Source of the DNA: Symsagittifera roscoffensis
Lineage: Eukaryota; Xenacoelomorpha; Acoela; Convolutidae
Direction: 5' to 3'
Length of the DNA: 64,000 nucleotides
NCBI RefSeq assembly: GCF_963678635.1
Contig: NC_087064.1
Span: 3,161,926 to 3,225,925 of the forward strand
This document shows positions 22,695-35,671 of the stretch, piece after piece. The translations under genes and the position numbers were made by a program. Position 1 is the first letter of the stretch; each line of letters opens with the position of its first letter. The notes below the pieces were generated by a model. That model did no database searches and had not been told where the DNA came from. It saw nothing but the letters and a program-made list of their open reading frames with translations.

Positions 22695-24313
22695 CTAGGT
22701 GGCCGCCGCGTCCGGCTATGGCGTTCAGTAGAGACAGGGGAAGGGGCCCCGTCGGTTCGAAGGAACAATTACCTTTTACCCTTTTCATGCAGAATAAGTC
22801 GTGTTCTCGAAAACTGGAGGTCAGAATTCCCTAATTTTTTGCATGCAGCCCCGTATTGAAATTCTAAGGATACACTTTTGCCCCGTTTTGCCAAAATTTT
22901 GTTATGTGTTGACTTATAGAGGGAAATGGGGGGCAAAAATGGTAAAAAACACGTTTTTCGATAAAAATCACCTAATAACTCTGTTTTGGTTCAAAAAAGG
23001 GGGTATATTGACAAGGAATGGATGAAAGTAGACTGTTTGGGGAGCCCAAATATAAAAGTTTGAGAAAAAATTTTTCTCTCAAAAATTTGAGTTTTTTCAA
23101 AAACTGCAACAAAAATGATGGTTTTTTTGTAACTAAAAAGGTGTTTTTTCCACTTTTCTCAAAATGGGTGAATTTTCGGCGTTAACCCAAAAACCCATTC
23201 TGAACAGGTTCATAAAGTGTGTTTTAGTGAAACAAATTGATTGGAACACTTTATTTTGACTTTTTGAAAAAAATTGATTTTTCACGTTTCTGACTCAACA
23301 TTGTTTATCAAAAAAAACAAAAATTTTAAAAAGTGAGAAAAAATGAATTTTGATGGCTTATTTGAGCTTGCCATAGACATTTTAGTAGGTATAGAGTATT
23401 TAAACGTCAAAATTGGATAAAAATTTTGGTTTTTACAATTTTTTTTTCGGCTATTTTACTACTATTTTACTACAAATAAAAATGGCCAAATTTCGAAAAA
23501 AAAGTCTTAATATCGGAAGTGGCCAACAAAACTGTTTTGCATGCGACCTAACAAGGACACTACATATATACCCTATATAGATCACTTTTCGATCCTATAG
23601 GTTTGAAGACTACTTTACCCGATTTATCTACTTTTTTGAGTTAACCAAAAAGGTGTTTTTTTGCCTTTTCTCTAAATATGGAAATTTTACGGCTTTGGTC
23701 ATGAAAACCATTATGAACAGGTTCATATTTTGTAGCCTAGTGATTTAAGCCAATTGGAGCTACTTTTTATGAATCTTGAAAAAAGGGGTTTTTCACGTTT
23801 CTGACTCAACTTTTTTTTTCCAAATAAAAAAAATATTTTTTTTTCTTTTGCTTCTAATCAATTTGAGACAAACTTAACCTTTTTGGGACAAATTCCAAGT
23901 CCAATTCAGCTATAATTCACAATTGAAAGTTCACGTACTTGACAATGGGCTCGAACAAAAATATGGGGACTGTTTCCGAAAACTTGTTTTCGTTGGAACG
24001 GTCCTCTTCATGAATCACTGAAAAACATAAGTTACTTTGGTTTAGAGTTCTCTAGAGACTGATCAGGTGTAGATTCAGTCATTGAAAGTATGAGAAATCT
24101 TTTTTGACCTTTTCTAATCACATACATAAAGTTTTGTGTTGTTGCTTTTGTGACACCTTACAAAGTTCATCAGATACCGTTTCAGAAAACTTTCGAGCAA
24201 AAAAGAGCACCCGAAGGGTGCTCCTTTTGCGAGTGCGTTAAGCGTTCCACTGATCCGCCCCCCGCGGAACCCACTCGTCAGTAGTCACTGATATAGCGGG
24301 GCCACAAAAAGCT
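22695..24313 (+). repeat. Unit 14, class A
   Basis: hp1 23967-24004, hp2 24205-24223 (GAA), type 2 tail ending AAAAAGCTCTAGG. Nearly identical to unit 19 (30810), including a short deletion beside the GCATGCGACC landmark. Both are followed by an opening block with the rare GCATCCGG variant. Confidence 0.95.
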
Positions 24314-25928
24314 CTAGGTGGCCGCCGCATCCGGCTTCGGCGTTCAGCAGAGACAGGGGAAGGGGCCCCGTCGGTTCGAAGGAACAATTACCTTTAACCC
24401 TTTTCTGCAGAATAAGTTGTGTTCTCGAAAACTGGAGGTCAGAATTCCCTAATTTTTTGCATGCAGCCTTGTATGGAAATTCTAAGGATATACTTTTGCC
24501 CCGTTTTCCCAAAATTTTGTTATGTGTTGACTTATAGAGGGAAATGGGGGGCAAAACAGGGAAAAAACACGTTTTTTGGTAAAAATGACTCAATAACTCA
24601 ATTTTGGTTGATAAATTGAGGTTTTTTGATGAAGAATGGATGAAAATAGACTGCTTTGGGAGCCCAATTTTGTAGGTTTGGGAAAAAAAATTTTTGTCAA
24701 AAATTTGAGTTTTTTCAAAAACTGCAACAAAAATGATGGTTCTTTTGTAACTAAAAAGGTGTTTTTTCCACTTTTCTCAAAATGGGTAAAGTTTCGGCTT
24801 TAAACATGAAGAGCCTTCTGAACAGGTTCATAAAGTGTGATTTAGTGAAACAAATTGATTGGAACAACTGTTTTTGACTTTTTGAAAAAAACGGAGTTTT
24901 TACATTTCTGACTCAACATTTAATATCAAAAAAACAAAAATTTTAAAAAGTGAGAAAAAATGATTTTTGATAGCATATTCGAGCTTGCCATAGTCACTTT
25001 AGTAGGTATAGAGTATTTAAAAGTCAAAATTGGATGAAAATTTTGGTTTTTACAACTTTTTTTAATCGGGTAGTTTTTACTACTTTACTACAAATAAAAA
25101 TGGCCAAACTCCGAAAAAAAAGTCTTGTTTTTGGAAGTGGCCACCACAATTGTTCCAGTTTTGTTTGCATGTGACCTTACAAGGACACTACATATATACT
25201 TATATTAGATCCTTTTTCGGTCCTTTAGGTTTGAAGACGACTTTACTCGATTTATCTACCTTTTTCAGTTAACCAAAAAGAGGTTTTTATGCCTTTTCTC
25301 TAAATATGGAAATTTTACGGCTTTGGTCATGAAAATCAATCTGAACAGGTTCTTTTATTGTAGCTTACTGTTTTATCAAAAACGAAACTTCTATTGATGA
25401 CTTTTTGAAAAAAGCGATTTTTCACGTTTCTGACTCAATTATTTTTATCAAAAAATTTTTTTTTCTGTTGCTTCTAATCAATTTGAGACAAACCTAACGT
25501 TTTTGGGACAATTTCCAAGTCCAATTCAGCTATAAGTCACCATTGAAAGTCCGCGTACTTGACAATGGGATCGAAAAACAATATGAGGACTGTTTCCGAA
25601 AACTTGTTTTCGTTGAGACAGTCCTCTTCAAGAATCATTGAAAAAACTAAAATCTCTTTATTTAGTCTAATTTAGAGATAGATCATGTCAAACTTGTTTT
25701 AAAGAAGCTGTCGAAAACCACTTGTGACTATGAGCACAAAGGTGCGGAAAGTTTCATGTGCAACTGCTTCCAATACTTACAGTTCCAAATCGTTTCAGAA
25801 GACTTTCGAGCAAAAAAAGAGCACCCGGAGGGTGCTCCTTTTTGCGAGTGCGCTTAGCGTTCCCCTGGTCCGCCCCCCGCGGAACCCACTCGTCAACTGT
25901 CACTGACTTAGCGGGGCCACAGTGACAA
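24314..25928 (+). repeat. Unit 15, divergent class A
   Basis: A-type opening block with GCATCCGG and a more diverged body. hp1 25587-25624 has right arm GAGACAGTCC (G.U-preserving). hp2 25819-25837 has loop GGA. The stretch between hp1 and hp2 contains GCTGTCGAAAACCACTTG and otherwise occurs only in unit 20. Confidence 0.93.
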
Positions 25929-27558
25929 CTAGGTGGCCGCCGCGTCCGGCTTTGGCGTTCAGTAGAGACAGGGGAAGGGGCCCCGTCGGTTCGAAAGAAC
26001 ATTTACCTATATTACCTTTCGTGCAGAATAAGTCGTGTTCTCGAAAACTGGAGGTCAGAATTCCCTAATTTTTTGCATGCAGCCCCGTATTGAAATTCTA
26101 AGGATACACTTTTGCCCCGTTTTGCCAAAATTTTGTTATGTGTTGACTTATAGAGGGAAATGGGGGGCAAAAATGGTAAAAAACACGTTTTTCGATAAAA
26201 ATCACCTATTAACTCTGTTTTGGTTCAAAAAATGGGGTATATTGACAAGGAATGGATGAAAGTAGACTGTTTGGGGAGCCCAAATATAAAAGTCTGAGAA
26301 AAAATTTTCCTCTCAAAAATTTGAGTTTTTTCAAAAACTGCAACAAAAATGATGGTTTTTTTGTAACTAAAAAGGTGTTTTTTCCACTTTTCTCAAAATA
26401 GGTCAATTTTCGGCTTCAACCCAAAAAACCATTCTGAACAGGTTCATAAAGTGTGTTTTAGTGAAACAAATTGATTGGAACACTTTATTTTGACTTTTTG
26501 AAAAAAATTGATTTTTCACGTTTCTGACTCAACATTGTATATCAAAAAAACAAAAATTTTAAAAAGTGAGAAAAAATGAATTTTGATGGCTTATTTGAGC
26601 TTGCCATAGACATTTTAGTAGGTATAGAGTATTTAAACGTCAAAATTGGATAAAAATTATGGTTTTTACAATTTTTTTTCTCGGCTATTTTACTACTATT
26701 TTACTACAAATAAAAATGGCCAAATTTCGAATAAAAGTCTTAATTTCGGAAGTGGCCAACAAAACTGTTCTAGTTTTTTGCATGCGACCTAACAAGGACA
26801 CTACATATATACCCTATTTAGATCACTTTTCGATCCTATAGGTTTGAAGACGACTTTACCCGATTTATCTACCTTTTTGAGTTAACCAAAAAGTTGTTTT
26901 TTTTTTGCCTTTTCTCTAAATATGGAAATTTTACGGCTTTGGTCGTGGAAACCATCCTAAACAGGTTCTTATATTGTAGCCTAGTGATTTTAGAAAAATT
27001 GGAGCTCCTTTTTATGACTTTTGAAAAAAGGATTTTTTCACGTTTCTGACTCAACTTTTTTTTCCAAATAAAAAAAATGTTTTTTTTTTCTTTTGCTTCT
27101 AATCAATTTGAGACAAACTTAACCTTTTTGGGACAAATTCCAAGTCCAATTCAGCTATAATTCACAATTGAAAGTTCACGTACTTGACAATGGGCTCGAA
27201 AAAAATATGAGGACTGTTTCCGAAAACTTGTTTTCGTTGGAACGGTCCTCTTCATGAATCACTGAAAAACAAAAGTTACTTTGGTTTAGAGTTCTCTAGA
27301 GACTGATCAGGTGTAGATTCAATCATTGAAAGTATGAGAATTTTTTTTTTGACCTTTTCTAATCATATACAGAACGTTTTGTGTTGTTGCTTTTGTGACA
27401 CCTTACAAAGTTCATCAGATACCGTTTCAGAAAACTTTCGAGCAAAAAAGAGCACCCGAAGGGTGCTCCTTTTGCGAGTGCGTTAAGCGTTCCCCTGCTC
27501 CGCCCCCCGCGGAACCTTCTCCTCAAAAGTCAAGAATACAGCGGGGCCACAGTGACAA
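25929..27558 (+). repeat. Unit 16, class A
   Basis: hp1 27211-27248, hp2 27450-27468 (GAA), type 2 tail. Nearly identical to unit 25 (40591) down to the tail, but followed by a class B block here and by class F there. Confidence 0.95.
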
Positions 27559-29180
27559 CTAGGTGGTCGTCGCGGTCCGGCTTTGTGAATCCTTTAGGCA
27601 AGGGTAGGGTTTCCTTGCCGGTCAACTAGAAAAAATACCTAATTAGGAAAATAAAAAAATTATTCAAGTTCTCGAAAACGGCAGTATAGAATTTCTTCAA
27701 ACTTTGCATGTAGGTAGAGGACAAAATTCTAAGATATAACTTGGGACGGCGTTTTTCCGAAATAATGTTATGAGTTGCACTTTTTGGGGAAAAAGGGGCG
27801 TTTTTTTTGGTCAAAATCACGATTTTTTTCAAAAATGCCCCAATAAATCAATTTTGGTTGAGAAAATGCGAAAAAGTGATGTTTTTTTTGGACACTAGCA
27901 CAGTTAAGGGAATCGAATGGTGTATTGTTTGCCAAAATTTTTCTGCAATTTTTTCGAGATTTTTGATGTTTTTTTGCGGTTTTTTTGAAGTTTTTTGTCA
28001 AATTTCAAAAAAGTCAATGTTCCGGTCGTTTTTCGACATTTTTACTGATCACAAAAAATGATTGTCGTGGCCGAATTAATTTATTGGAGTAAGGTGAGAG
28101 AAAACTTGATTATTGTTTTTTTGAGAATTTTCCCGCCAAAAACTGATTTTTTTACGTTTTTTTCTTTTTTTTTCAAAAAATCACTGTTTTTGTAAACTTT
28201 TTTATTATAAACATTTTGCCAGTTTGTATACCCTAGTAAGCCAAACTTATGACCTAAAAACAAATTTTTTGCTGGTCCATCATAGAAGGCACTTTTTGAT
28301 CGCCAAATCTGAAAAAAAAAAATTTTTTTTTGTCAAATTTTTTAATTTTTTTTCAAAAATTAGCCAAAAAATCATTATTTAACTGGAGACAATTTTTATA
28401 TACCTCAAAAACCCTTGACATGTTAGTTTTGATGCAAAATTTTTCATCAATTTGTTCAAGAGGTTTAGAAGTAATGAAATTTTGATTGTGGTAAAAAAAG
28501 CGTGTTTGTAAAACAAACGTAAAAGTTAATCGATCATTGTGAGTTGCGAAGTCAAAACGTGCCTAAACTGTAGTAACGCGTCAAAACGGGCCTCTCAGGT
28601 ATCATCTTTTTCAAAATGAGGTTTTTGTGATATTTAAAAAAAGAAATAAGTGATTTTTTTTGCATATTTTTTTGATAAACTTAAATTTCTTTCTCGATTA
28701 TTTGTTTTGTTTTTATTTTAATAATATTGTTTTTAACATAGTTGTTATGTGTTTGAACAGTCAATAAACACAAAGACATGGGCTGGGCTCTGTAAGTTTA
28801 ACCAACGCATTAGATTTCTCTGTGTTTGTATTTGGGATCATAATTTAAAATTTGGACTGTTTCCGAAAACTTGTTTTCGTTGAAACAGTCCATTTCGTAA
28901 ATCAAAACGTATTTGGTAGTTAATTGATCGAACCACAGAGTGACTTATAAAAATGCCCTTCCAGGAATATAATTTGAGGTATCATGGGAGTTTAACTGAG
29001 AACAACTAGAAAAAAGTTAAATTTCGGACGAAATATGTAAGATTTAAATCGACTTACAGTTCTCGAGCAAAAAGAGCACCCGCAGGGTGCTCTTTCTGCG
29101 AGTGCGTTGAGCGCTGTTCGTATTCTTCCCCACGCGATGCAAATAACTAAAGTCGAGAATAGACCACACAACCCTGCCCC
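27559..29180 (+). repeat. Unit 17, class B
   Basis: hp1 28854-28891 (GAAACAGTCC), hp2 29074-29092 (GCA), type 3 tail. The body is close to units 6 and 28. It is followed by class A, so a type 3 tail joins directly to an A block. Confidence 0.95.
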
Positions 29181-30809
29181 CTAGGTGGCCGCCGCGTCCG
29201 GCTTTGGCGTTCAGTAGAGACAGGGGAAGGGGCCCCGTCGGTTCGAAAGAACATTTACCTATATTACCTTTCGTGCAGAATAATTCACTTTCTCGAAAAC
29301 TGGAGGTCAGAATTCCCTAATTTTTTGCATGCGGCCCCGTATTGAAATTCTAAGGATACACTTTTGCCCCGTTTTGCCAAAATTTTGTTATGTGTTGACT
29401 TATAGAGGGAAATGGGGGGCAAAAATGGTAAAAAACACGTTTTTTGATAAAAATCACCTAATAACTCTGTTTTGGTTCAAAAAAGGGGGTATATTGACAA
29501 GGAATGGATGAAAGTAGACTGTTTGGGAAACCTAAATTTAAAGGTTTGAGAAAAAATTTTTCTCTCAAAAATTTGATTTTTTTCAAAAACTGCAACAAAA
29601 ATGATGGTTTTTTTGTAACTAAAAAGGTGTTTTTTCCACTTTTCTCAAAATGGGTGAATTTTCGGCTTTAACCCAAAAACCCATTCTGAACAGGTTCATA
29701 AAGTGTGTTTTAGTGAAACAAGTTGATTGGAACACTTTATTTTGACTTTTTGAAAAAAATTGATTTTTCAGGTTTCTGACTCAACATTGTATATCAAAAA
29801 AAACAAAAATTTTAAAAAGTGAGAAAAAATGAATTTTGATGGCTTATTTGAGCTTGCCATAGACATTTTAGTAGGTATAGAGTATTTAAACGTCAAAATT
29901 GGATAAAAATTTTGGTTTTTACAATTTTTTTTCTCGGCTATTTTACTACTATTTTACTACAAATAAAAATGGCCAAATTTCGAAAAAAAAGTCTTAATTT
30001 CGGAAGTGGCCAACAAAACTGTTCTATTTTTTTGCATGCGACCTAACAAGCACACTACATATATACCCTATATTGATCACTTTTCGATCCTATAGGTTTG
30101 AAGACGACTTTACCCGATTTATCTACCTTTTTGAGTTAACCAAAAAATTGTTTTTTTTTGCCTTTTCTCTAAATATGGAAATTTTACGGCTTTGGTCATG
30201 GAAACCATCCTAAACGTGTTCTTATATTGTAGGCTAGTGATTTAAGAAAATTGGAGCTACTTTTTATGACTTTTGAAAAAAGGATTTTTTCACGTTTCTG
30301 ATTCAACTTTTTTTTTCCAAATAAAAAAAAATGTTTTTTTTTCTTTTGCTTCTAATCAATTTGAGACAAACTTAACCTTTTTGGGACAAATTCCAAGTCC
30401 AATTCAGCTATAATTCACAATTGAAAGTTCACGTACTTGACAATGGGCTCGAAAAAAATATGAGGACTGTTTCCGAAAACTTGTTTTCGTTGGAACGGTC
30501 CTCTTCATGAATCACTGAAAAACAAAAGTTACTTTGGTTTAGAGTTCTCTAGAGACTGATCAGGTGTAGATTCAGTCATTGAAAGTGTGAGAAATCTTTT
30601 TTGACCTTTTCTAATCTTATACAGAACGTTTTGTGTTGTTGCTTTGTGACACCTTACAAAGTTCATCAGATACCGTTTCAGAAAACTTTCGAGCAAAAAA
30701 GAGCACCCGAAGGGTGCTCCTTTTGCGAGTGCGTTAAGCGTTCCCCTGCTCCGCCCCCCGCGGAACCCACTCGTCAACAGTCACTGATATAGCGGGGCCA
30801 CAGTGACAA
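29181..30809 (+). repeat. Unit 18, class A
   Basis: hp1 30464-30501, hp2 30701-30719 (GAA), type 2 tail. The landmark reads GCATGCGGCC instead of the usual A-class GCATGCAGCC. Confidence 0.95.
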
Positions 30810-32428
30810 CTAGGTGGCCGCCGCGTCCGGCTATGGCGTTCAGTAGAGACAGGGGAAGGGGCCCCGTCGGTTCGAAGGAACAATTACCTTTTACCCTTTT
30901 CATGCAGAATAAGTCGTGTTCTCGAAAACTGGAGGTCAGAATTCCCTAATTTTTTGCATGCAGCCCCGTATTGAAATTCTAAGGATACACTTTTGCCCCG
31001 TTTTGCCAAAATTTTGTTATGTGTTGACTTATAGAGGGAAATGGGGGGCAAAAATGGTAAAAAACACGTTTTTCGATAAAAATCACCTAATAACTCTGTT
31101 TTGGTTCAAAAAAGGGGGTATATTGACAAGGAATGGATGAAAGTAGACTGTTTGGGGAGCCCAAATATAAAAGTTTGAGAAAAAATTTTTCTCTCAAAAA
31201 TTTGAGTTTTTTCAAAAACTGCAACAAAAATGATGGTTTTTTTGTAACTAAAAAGGTGTTTTTTCCACTTTTCTCAAAATGGGTGAATTTTCGGCGTTAA
31301 CCCAAAAACCCATTCTGAACAGGTTCATAAAGTGTGTTTTAGTGAAACAAATTGATTGGAACACTTTATTTTGACTTTTTGAAAAAAATTGATTTTTCAC
31401 GTTTCTGACTCAACATTGTTTATCAAAAAAAACAAAAATTTTAAAAAGTGAGAAAAAATGAATTTTGATGGCTTATTTGAGCTTGCCATAGACATTTTAG
31501 TAGGTATAGAGTATTTAAACGTCAAAATTGGATAAAAATTTTGGTTTTTACAATTTTTTTTTCGGCTATTTTACTACTATTTTACTACAAATAAAAATGG
31601 CCAAATTTCGAAAAAAAAGTCTTAATATCGGAAGTGGCCAACAAAACTGTTTTGCATGCGACCTAACAAGGACACTACATATATACCCTATATAGATCAC
31701 TTTTCGATCCTATAGGTTTGAAGACTACTTTACCCGATTTATCTACTTTTTTGAGTTAACCAAAAAGGTGTTTTTTTGCCTTTTCTCTAAATATGGAAAT
31801 TTTACGGCTTTGGTCATGAAAACCATTATGAACAGGTTCATATTTTGTAGCCTAGTGATTTAAGCCAATTGGAGCTACTTTTTATGAATCTTGAAAAAAG
31901 GGGTTTTTCACGTTTCTGACTCAACTTTTTTTTTCCAAATAAAAAAAATATTTTTTTTTCTTTTGCTTCTAATCAATTTGAGACAAACTTAACCTTTTTG
32001 GGACAAATTCCAAGTCCAATTCAGCTATAATTCACAATTGAAAGTTCACGTACTTGACAATGGGCTCGAACAAAAATATGGGGACTGTTTCCGAAAACTT
32101 GTTTTCGTTGGAACGGTCCTCTTCATGAATCACTGAAAAACATAAGTTACTTTGGTTTAGAGTTCTCTAGAGACTGATCAGGTGTAGATTCAGTCATTGA
32201 AAGTATGAGAAATCTTTTTTGACCTTTTCTAATCACATACATAAAGTTTTGTGTTGTTGCTTTTGTGACACCTTACAAAGTTCATCAGATACCGTTTCAG
32301 AAAACTTTCGAGCAAAAAAGAGCACCCGAAGGGTGCTCCTTTTGCGAGTGCGTTAAGCGTTCCACTGATCCGCCCCCCGCGGAACCCACTCGTCAGTAGT
32401 CACTGATATAGCGGGGCCACAAAAAGCT
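30810..32428 (+). repeat. Unit 19, class A
   Basis: hp1 32082-32119, hp2 32320-32338 (GAA), type 2 tail. Nearly identical to unit 14, 8115 bp upstream. Confidence 0.95.
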
Positions 32429-34020
32429 CTAGGTGGCCGCCGCATCCGGCTTTGGCGTTCAGTAGAGACAGGGGAAGGGGGCCCCGTCGGTTCGAAAGAA
32501 CATTTACCTTTTATTCTTTTCTTGCAGAAAAAGTCAAGTTCTCGAAAACTGTAGGTCAGATCCCTCTGAAATTTTGCCAACCCCCCTGAAACTTTTTGAG
32601 ATAAGGCGAAAACTCTGGTGACGTTTTTCCGAAAAAACATTATGTGTGGTACTTTTGGGGCGAAAATGGGCGTGAAATGTCGTTTTTTCACGTTTTTTGA
32701 CTTTTTGGCCCCATAACTTGATTTTGGTTGAGAAAATGGGTTATATTGATAGGGAATGGATGAAAATAGACAGTTTGGGGAGCTTAAATATGTAGGATTT
32801 TTAAACTTTTTTTTTCTCAAAATTTTGATTTTTTTGAAAAAATGCAACAAAAATTTTGGTCATTTTTTTAAAAAATCAATGTTCCCGGCAGAAATCGACC
32901 CTAGTTATGAAGCGATAAATTGTGTACCATGCCAACATTAGTTTAAAACCGTTGTCTGTGGAGTAAATGTTTTTTTGAAAAATTTCAAATTTTCCCGCCA
33001 AAAACAAAAATTTTCAATTTCCTCCCCCCACGGACAATTAGAGGGCAATTTTGGTCTGAATCAGGACACTATCTGGTACGCCATGGCATGTTGACTCTAT
33101 CATGTGATAACAGATTTTTTGACAGTTGTCTCTAAGTTTGACTTTTTACCGCCCAAAAGGACCAAAATTAGCCAAAAAACGCCCTAATTCGAAATTGCGG
33201 GAAAAATTAAAGAGAAAAATTGTTCGTTCCAGCACGCGAGAGGTAGTCTTCAGTATGCCCATTACAATGCAAAAAACCCGAGGTCTCTATATTTGTTAGA
33301 TAAAAAGTTATCAATTTCGTAGGTGTGGTCAAAAAGGGCGTTTGCTGAAAAACACCCTTTCCAGTGGTTTTTTAAATGTTGTTATTAAGTTAAAATGTGC
33401 TTGAATCGTAAAAATTAGTCAAAATGGACTATTGAAAGTTCATTTTACGTTAATTTTTTGTTATTTTATGACAAAACAAAAAATCAAGTTTTTTGGAAAA
33501 TTTTTTCAAATTTTTTAATTTTTTGAAATTTTTTGAACTTTTTTCATGTTTTTGTATCTCTTGCTTTTGATGTTTTTGGTACAAACTCAATCTTTTTAAT
33601 ACCTAATATAGGTCCTGTTAGCCTACTAATTACGACTGAAAGTCGATAGACTCGAAAACGAGATCAAAAATAAGTTACCAGGACTGTTTCCGAAAACTTG
33701 TTTTCGTTGAGACAGTCCTCTTCAAGAATCATTGAAAAACGTAAAGTCACTTTATTTTGGCCATTTTAGAAATAGATCATGTCAAGATTGAGTGATAGAA
33801 GCTGTCGAAAACCACTTGTGACTATGATCACAAAGATGCATAACGTTTTGTGTGTAACTGCTTCCAATACTTACAGTTCCAAATCGTTTCACAAGACTTT
33901 CGAGTAAAAAAGAGCACCCTGAGGGTGGTCTTTTTTGCGAGTGCGTTTAGCGTTCCCTGCTCCGCCCCCCGCGGAACCTAGTCATCAAAAGTCACTAAAA
34001 AAGCGGGGCCACAGTGACAA
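32429..34020 (+). repeat. Unit 20, hybrid of an A opening block and an F/B-like body
   Basis: The opening block is class A with GCATCCGG. The body from about 32560 to 33500 is unlike A and is homologous to unit 26 (CAATGTTCCCG, CCAACATTAGT, TTTTCCCGCCAAAA, AACCCGAGGTC). hp1 33681-33718 has arm GAGACAGTCC. hp2 33912-33930 has loop TGA and the only pair-breaking change I saw in an hp2 core. Tail type 2. A 165-codon antisense ORF (32353-32850) runs across the unit boundary and looks fortuitous. Confidence 0.9.
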
Positions 34021-35671
34021 CTAGGTGGTCGTCGCGCTTCGGCGTCAGAGATACGGCGAGGCAAGGGTAGGGTCCCTGCCGGTTCTCGTTTCTTATAACC
34101 TTATACCCCTGTCGGCGGAATCGGGGCTGATCTCCAAAACGTTTCGTCAGAATTTCTTTAAAATTGGCATGCGGCTACAAAATGCAATTCTAAGGATACG
34201 ATTGGACGCCGTTTGGCCAGAAAAACTCTATATGTTGACTTATGGCGGGAAATGGGGGGCAAAAACGGAAAAACAAAACACGATTTTTGGTAAAAATGAC
34301 TCAATAACTCAATTTGGGTCCAAAAAATGGGATAGATTGCTTAGTATTGGATGAAAGAAGACTGTTTAGGGAGCCTAACTATGTAGAAATTAGAATTACT
34401 TTATTTTTAAAAAAAAATTTTTTTCAGGACCGTCTCCTAATTTTTTGGTCATTTTTTTGAAAAAATTAACCAAAAAGGTGTTTTTTTCGCCTTTTCTCTA
34501 AATTTGGAAATTTTATGGCTTTGATCATGCTAACACTTCTAATCAAGTCCACAGAGCGTGGCCTATTGAAACAATTTGATTGGAACAACTTTTTTTACTT
34601 TTTGATAAAAACTGATTTTTCACGTTTCTGACTCAACATTTTATATCAAAAAATCAAAAATTTTGAAAAGTGAGAAAAAATGAGTTTTGATAGCATATTC
34701 GAGCTTGCCATAGTCATTTTAGTAGGTTTAGAGTATTTAATTGTCAAAATTGGACGAAAATTTTGGTTTTTACAACTTTTTTTCTCGGGTAGCTTTTTAC
34801 TACTTTACTACAGATGAAAATGGCCAAATTTCGAAAAAAAGACTTGTTTTCGGAAGTGGCTACCACAATTGTTGTAATTTTTTGCAAGCGGCCTTACAGG
34901 GACACTACATGTATGCCCTAATTAATTCATTTTTTGATCCTTTAGATTTGAAGACGACTTTACCCGATTTATCTAACTTTATGAGTTAACCAAAAACGTA
35001 TTTTTTTGACTTTTCTCTAAATATGGAAATTTTACGGCTTTGGTCTTGAAAACCATTCTGAACAGGTTCATACATTGTAGCCTAGTGATTCAATTCAATT
35101 GGAACTACTTTTGATGAATTTTGAAGAAAAAAAAAGATTTTTCACGTTTCTATTTCAACTATTTTTATCAAATAAAAAAAATGTTTTTTTTTTCTATTGC
35201 TTCTAATCATTTTGAGACAAAATTAACCTTTTAGGACCTAATTCAGGTCCAAATAGCCTACTTAAAACAACTAAAAGTCGATAAACTTAAAAACGAGATC
35301 AGAAATAAGTTAACAGGACTGTTTCCGAAAACTTGTTTTTGTTGAAACAGTCCTCTTCAAGAATCACAATGTTTTGCATTGTTAACTGATCAAGGCGCAG
35401 AGTGACTTGTCATTATAATCAGCCAGCAATGCAAGTTAGCGATCATGGCTAATAGTCTCAAGGAGAAATGAAGAAGGGAAGGTTATAAAATGTTAAACAA
35501 AATGTGGAGGTTAAGAAAAAACTAATTGACTTACAGTTTTCGAGCAGAAAAGAGCACCCTTCGGGTGCTCTTTTTCTGCGAGTGCCACATGCCTTGAAGC
35601 TAATGGCCGCCAGGCCACACTTCAAAACTTACACCCGCAAACACTAACGCACCGCAGGTCAATAACTGGTG
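34021..35671 (+). repeat. Unit 21, class C
   Basis: Opening block CTAGGTGGTCGTCGCGC. hp1 35316-35353 has inner arm TTTTTG (G.U-preserving). hp2 35552-35570 has loop TTC. Just after hp1 there is an extra ACAATG/CATTGT hairpin near 35365. Type 1-like tail with TGGCC-GCCA-GGCCA. Confidence 0.95.
34060..34080 (+). other. hp3, class C opening-block hairpin
   Basis: GGC, bulged A, AGGG, loop TAGGGT, CCCT, GCC. Seven pairs with the same single-A bulge position as class A, but with GGC/GCC in place of GAC/GTC and an A-T pair in place of G-C. Repeated in the unit at 35672. Confidence 0.75.

Noticed and set aside
32353-32850. Antisense ORF of 165 codons
   Set aside because: It crosses a unit junction and reads through the GC-rich tail and opening block, where stops are rare. 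Related frames in other units are shorter and not conserved.
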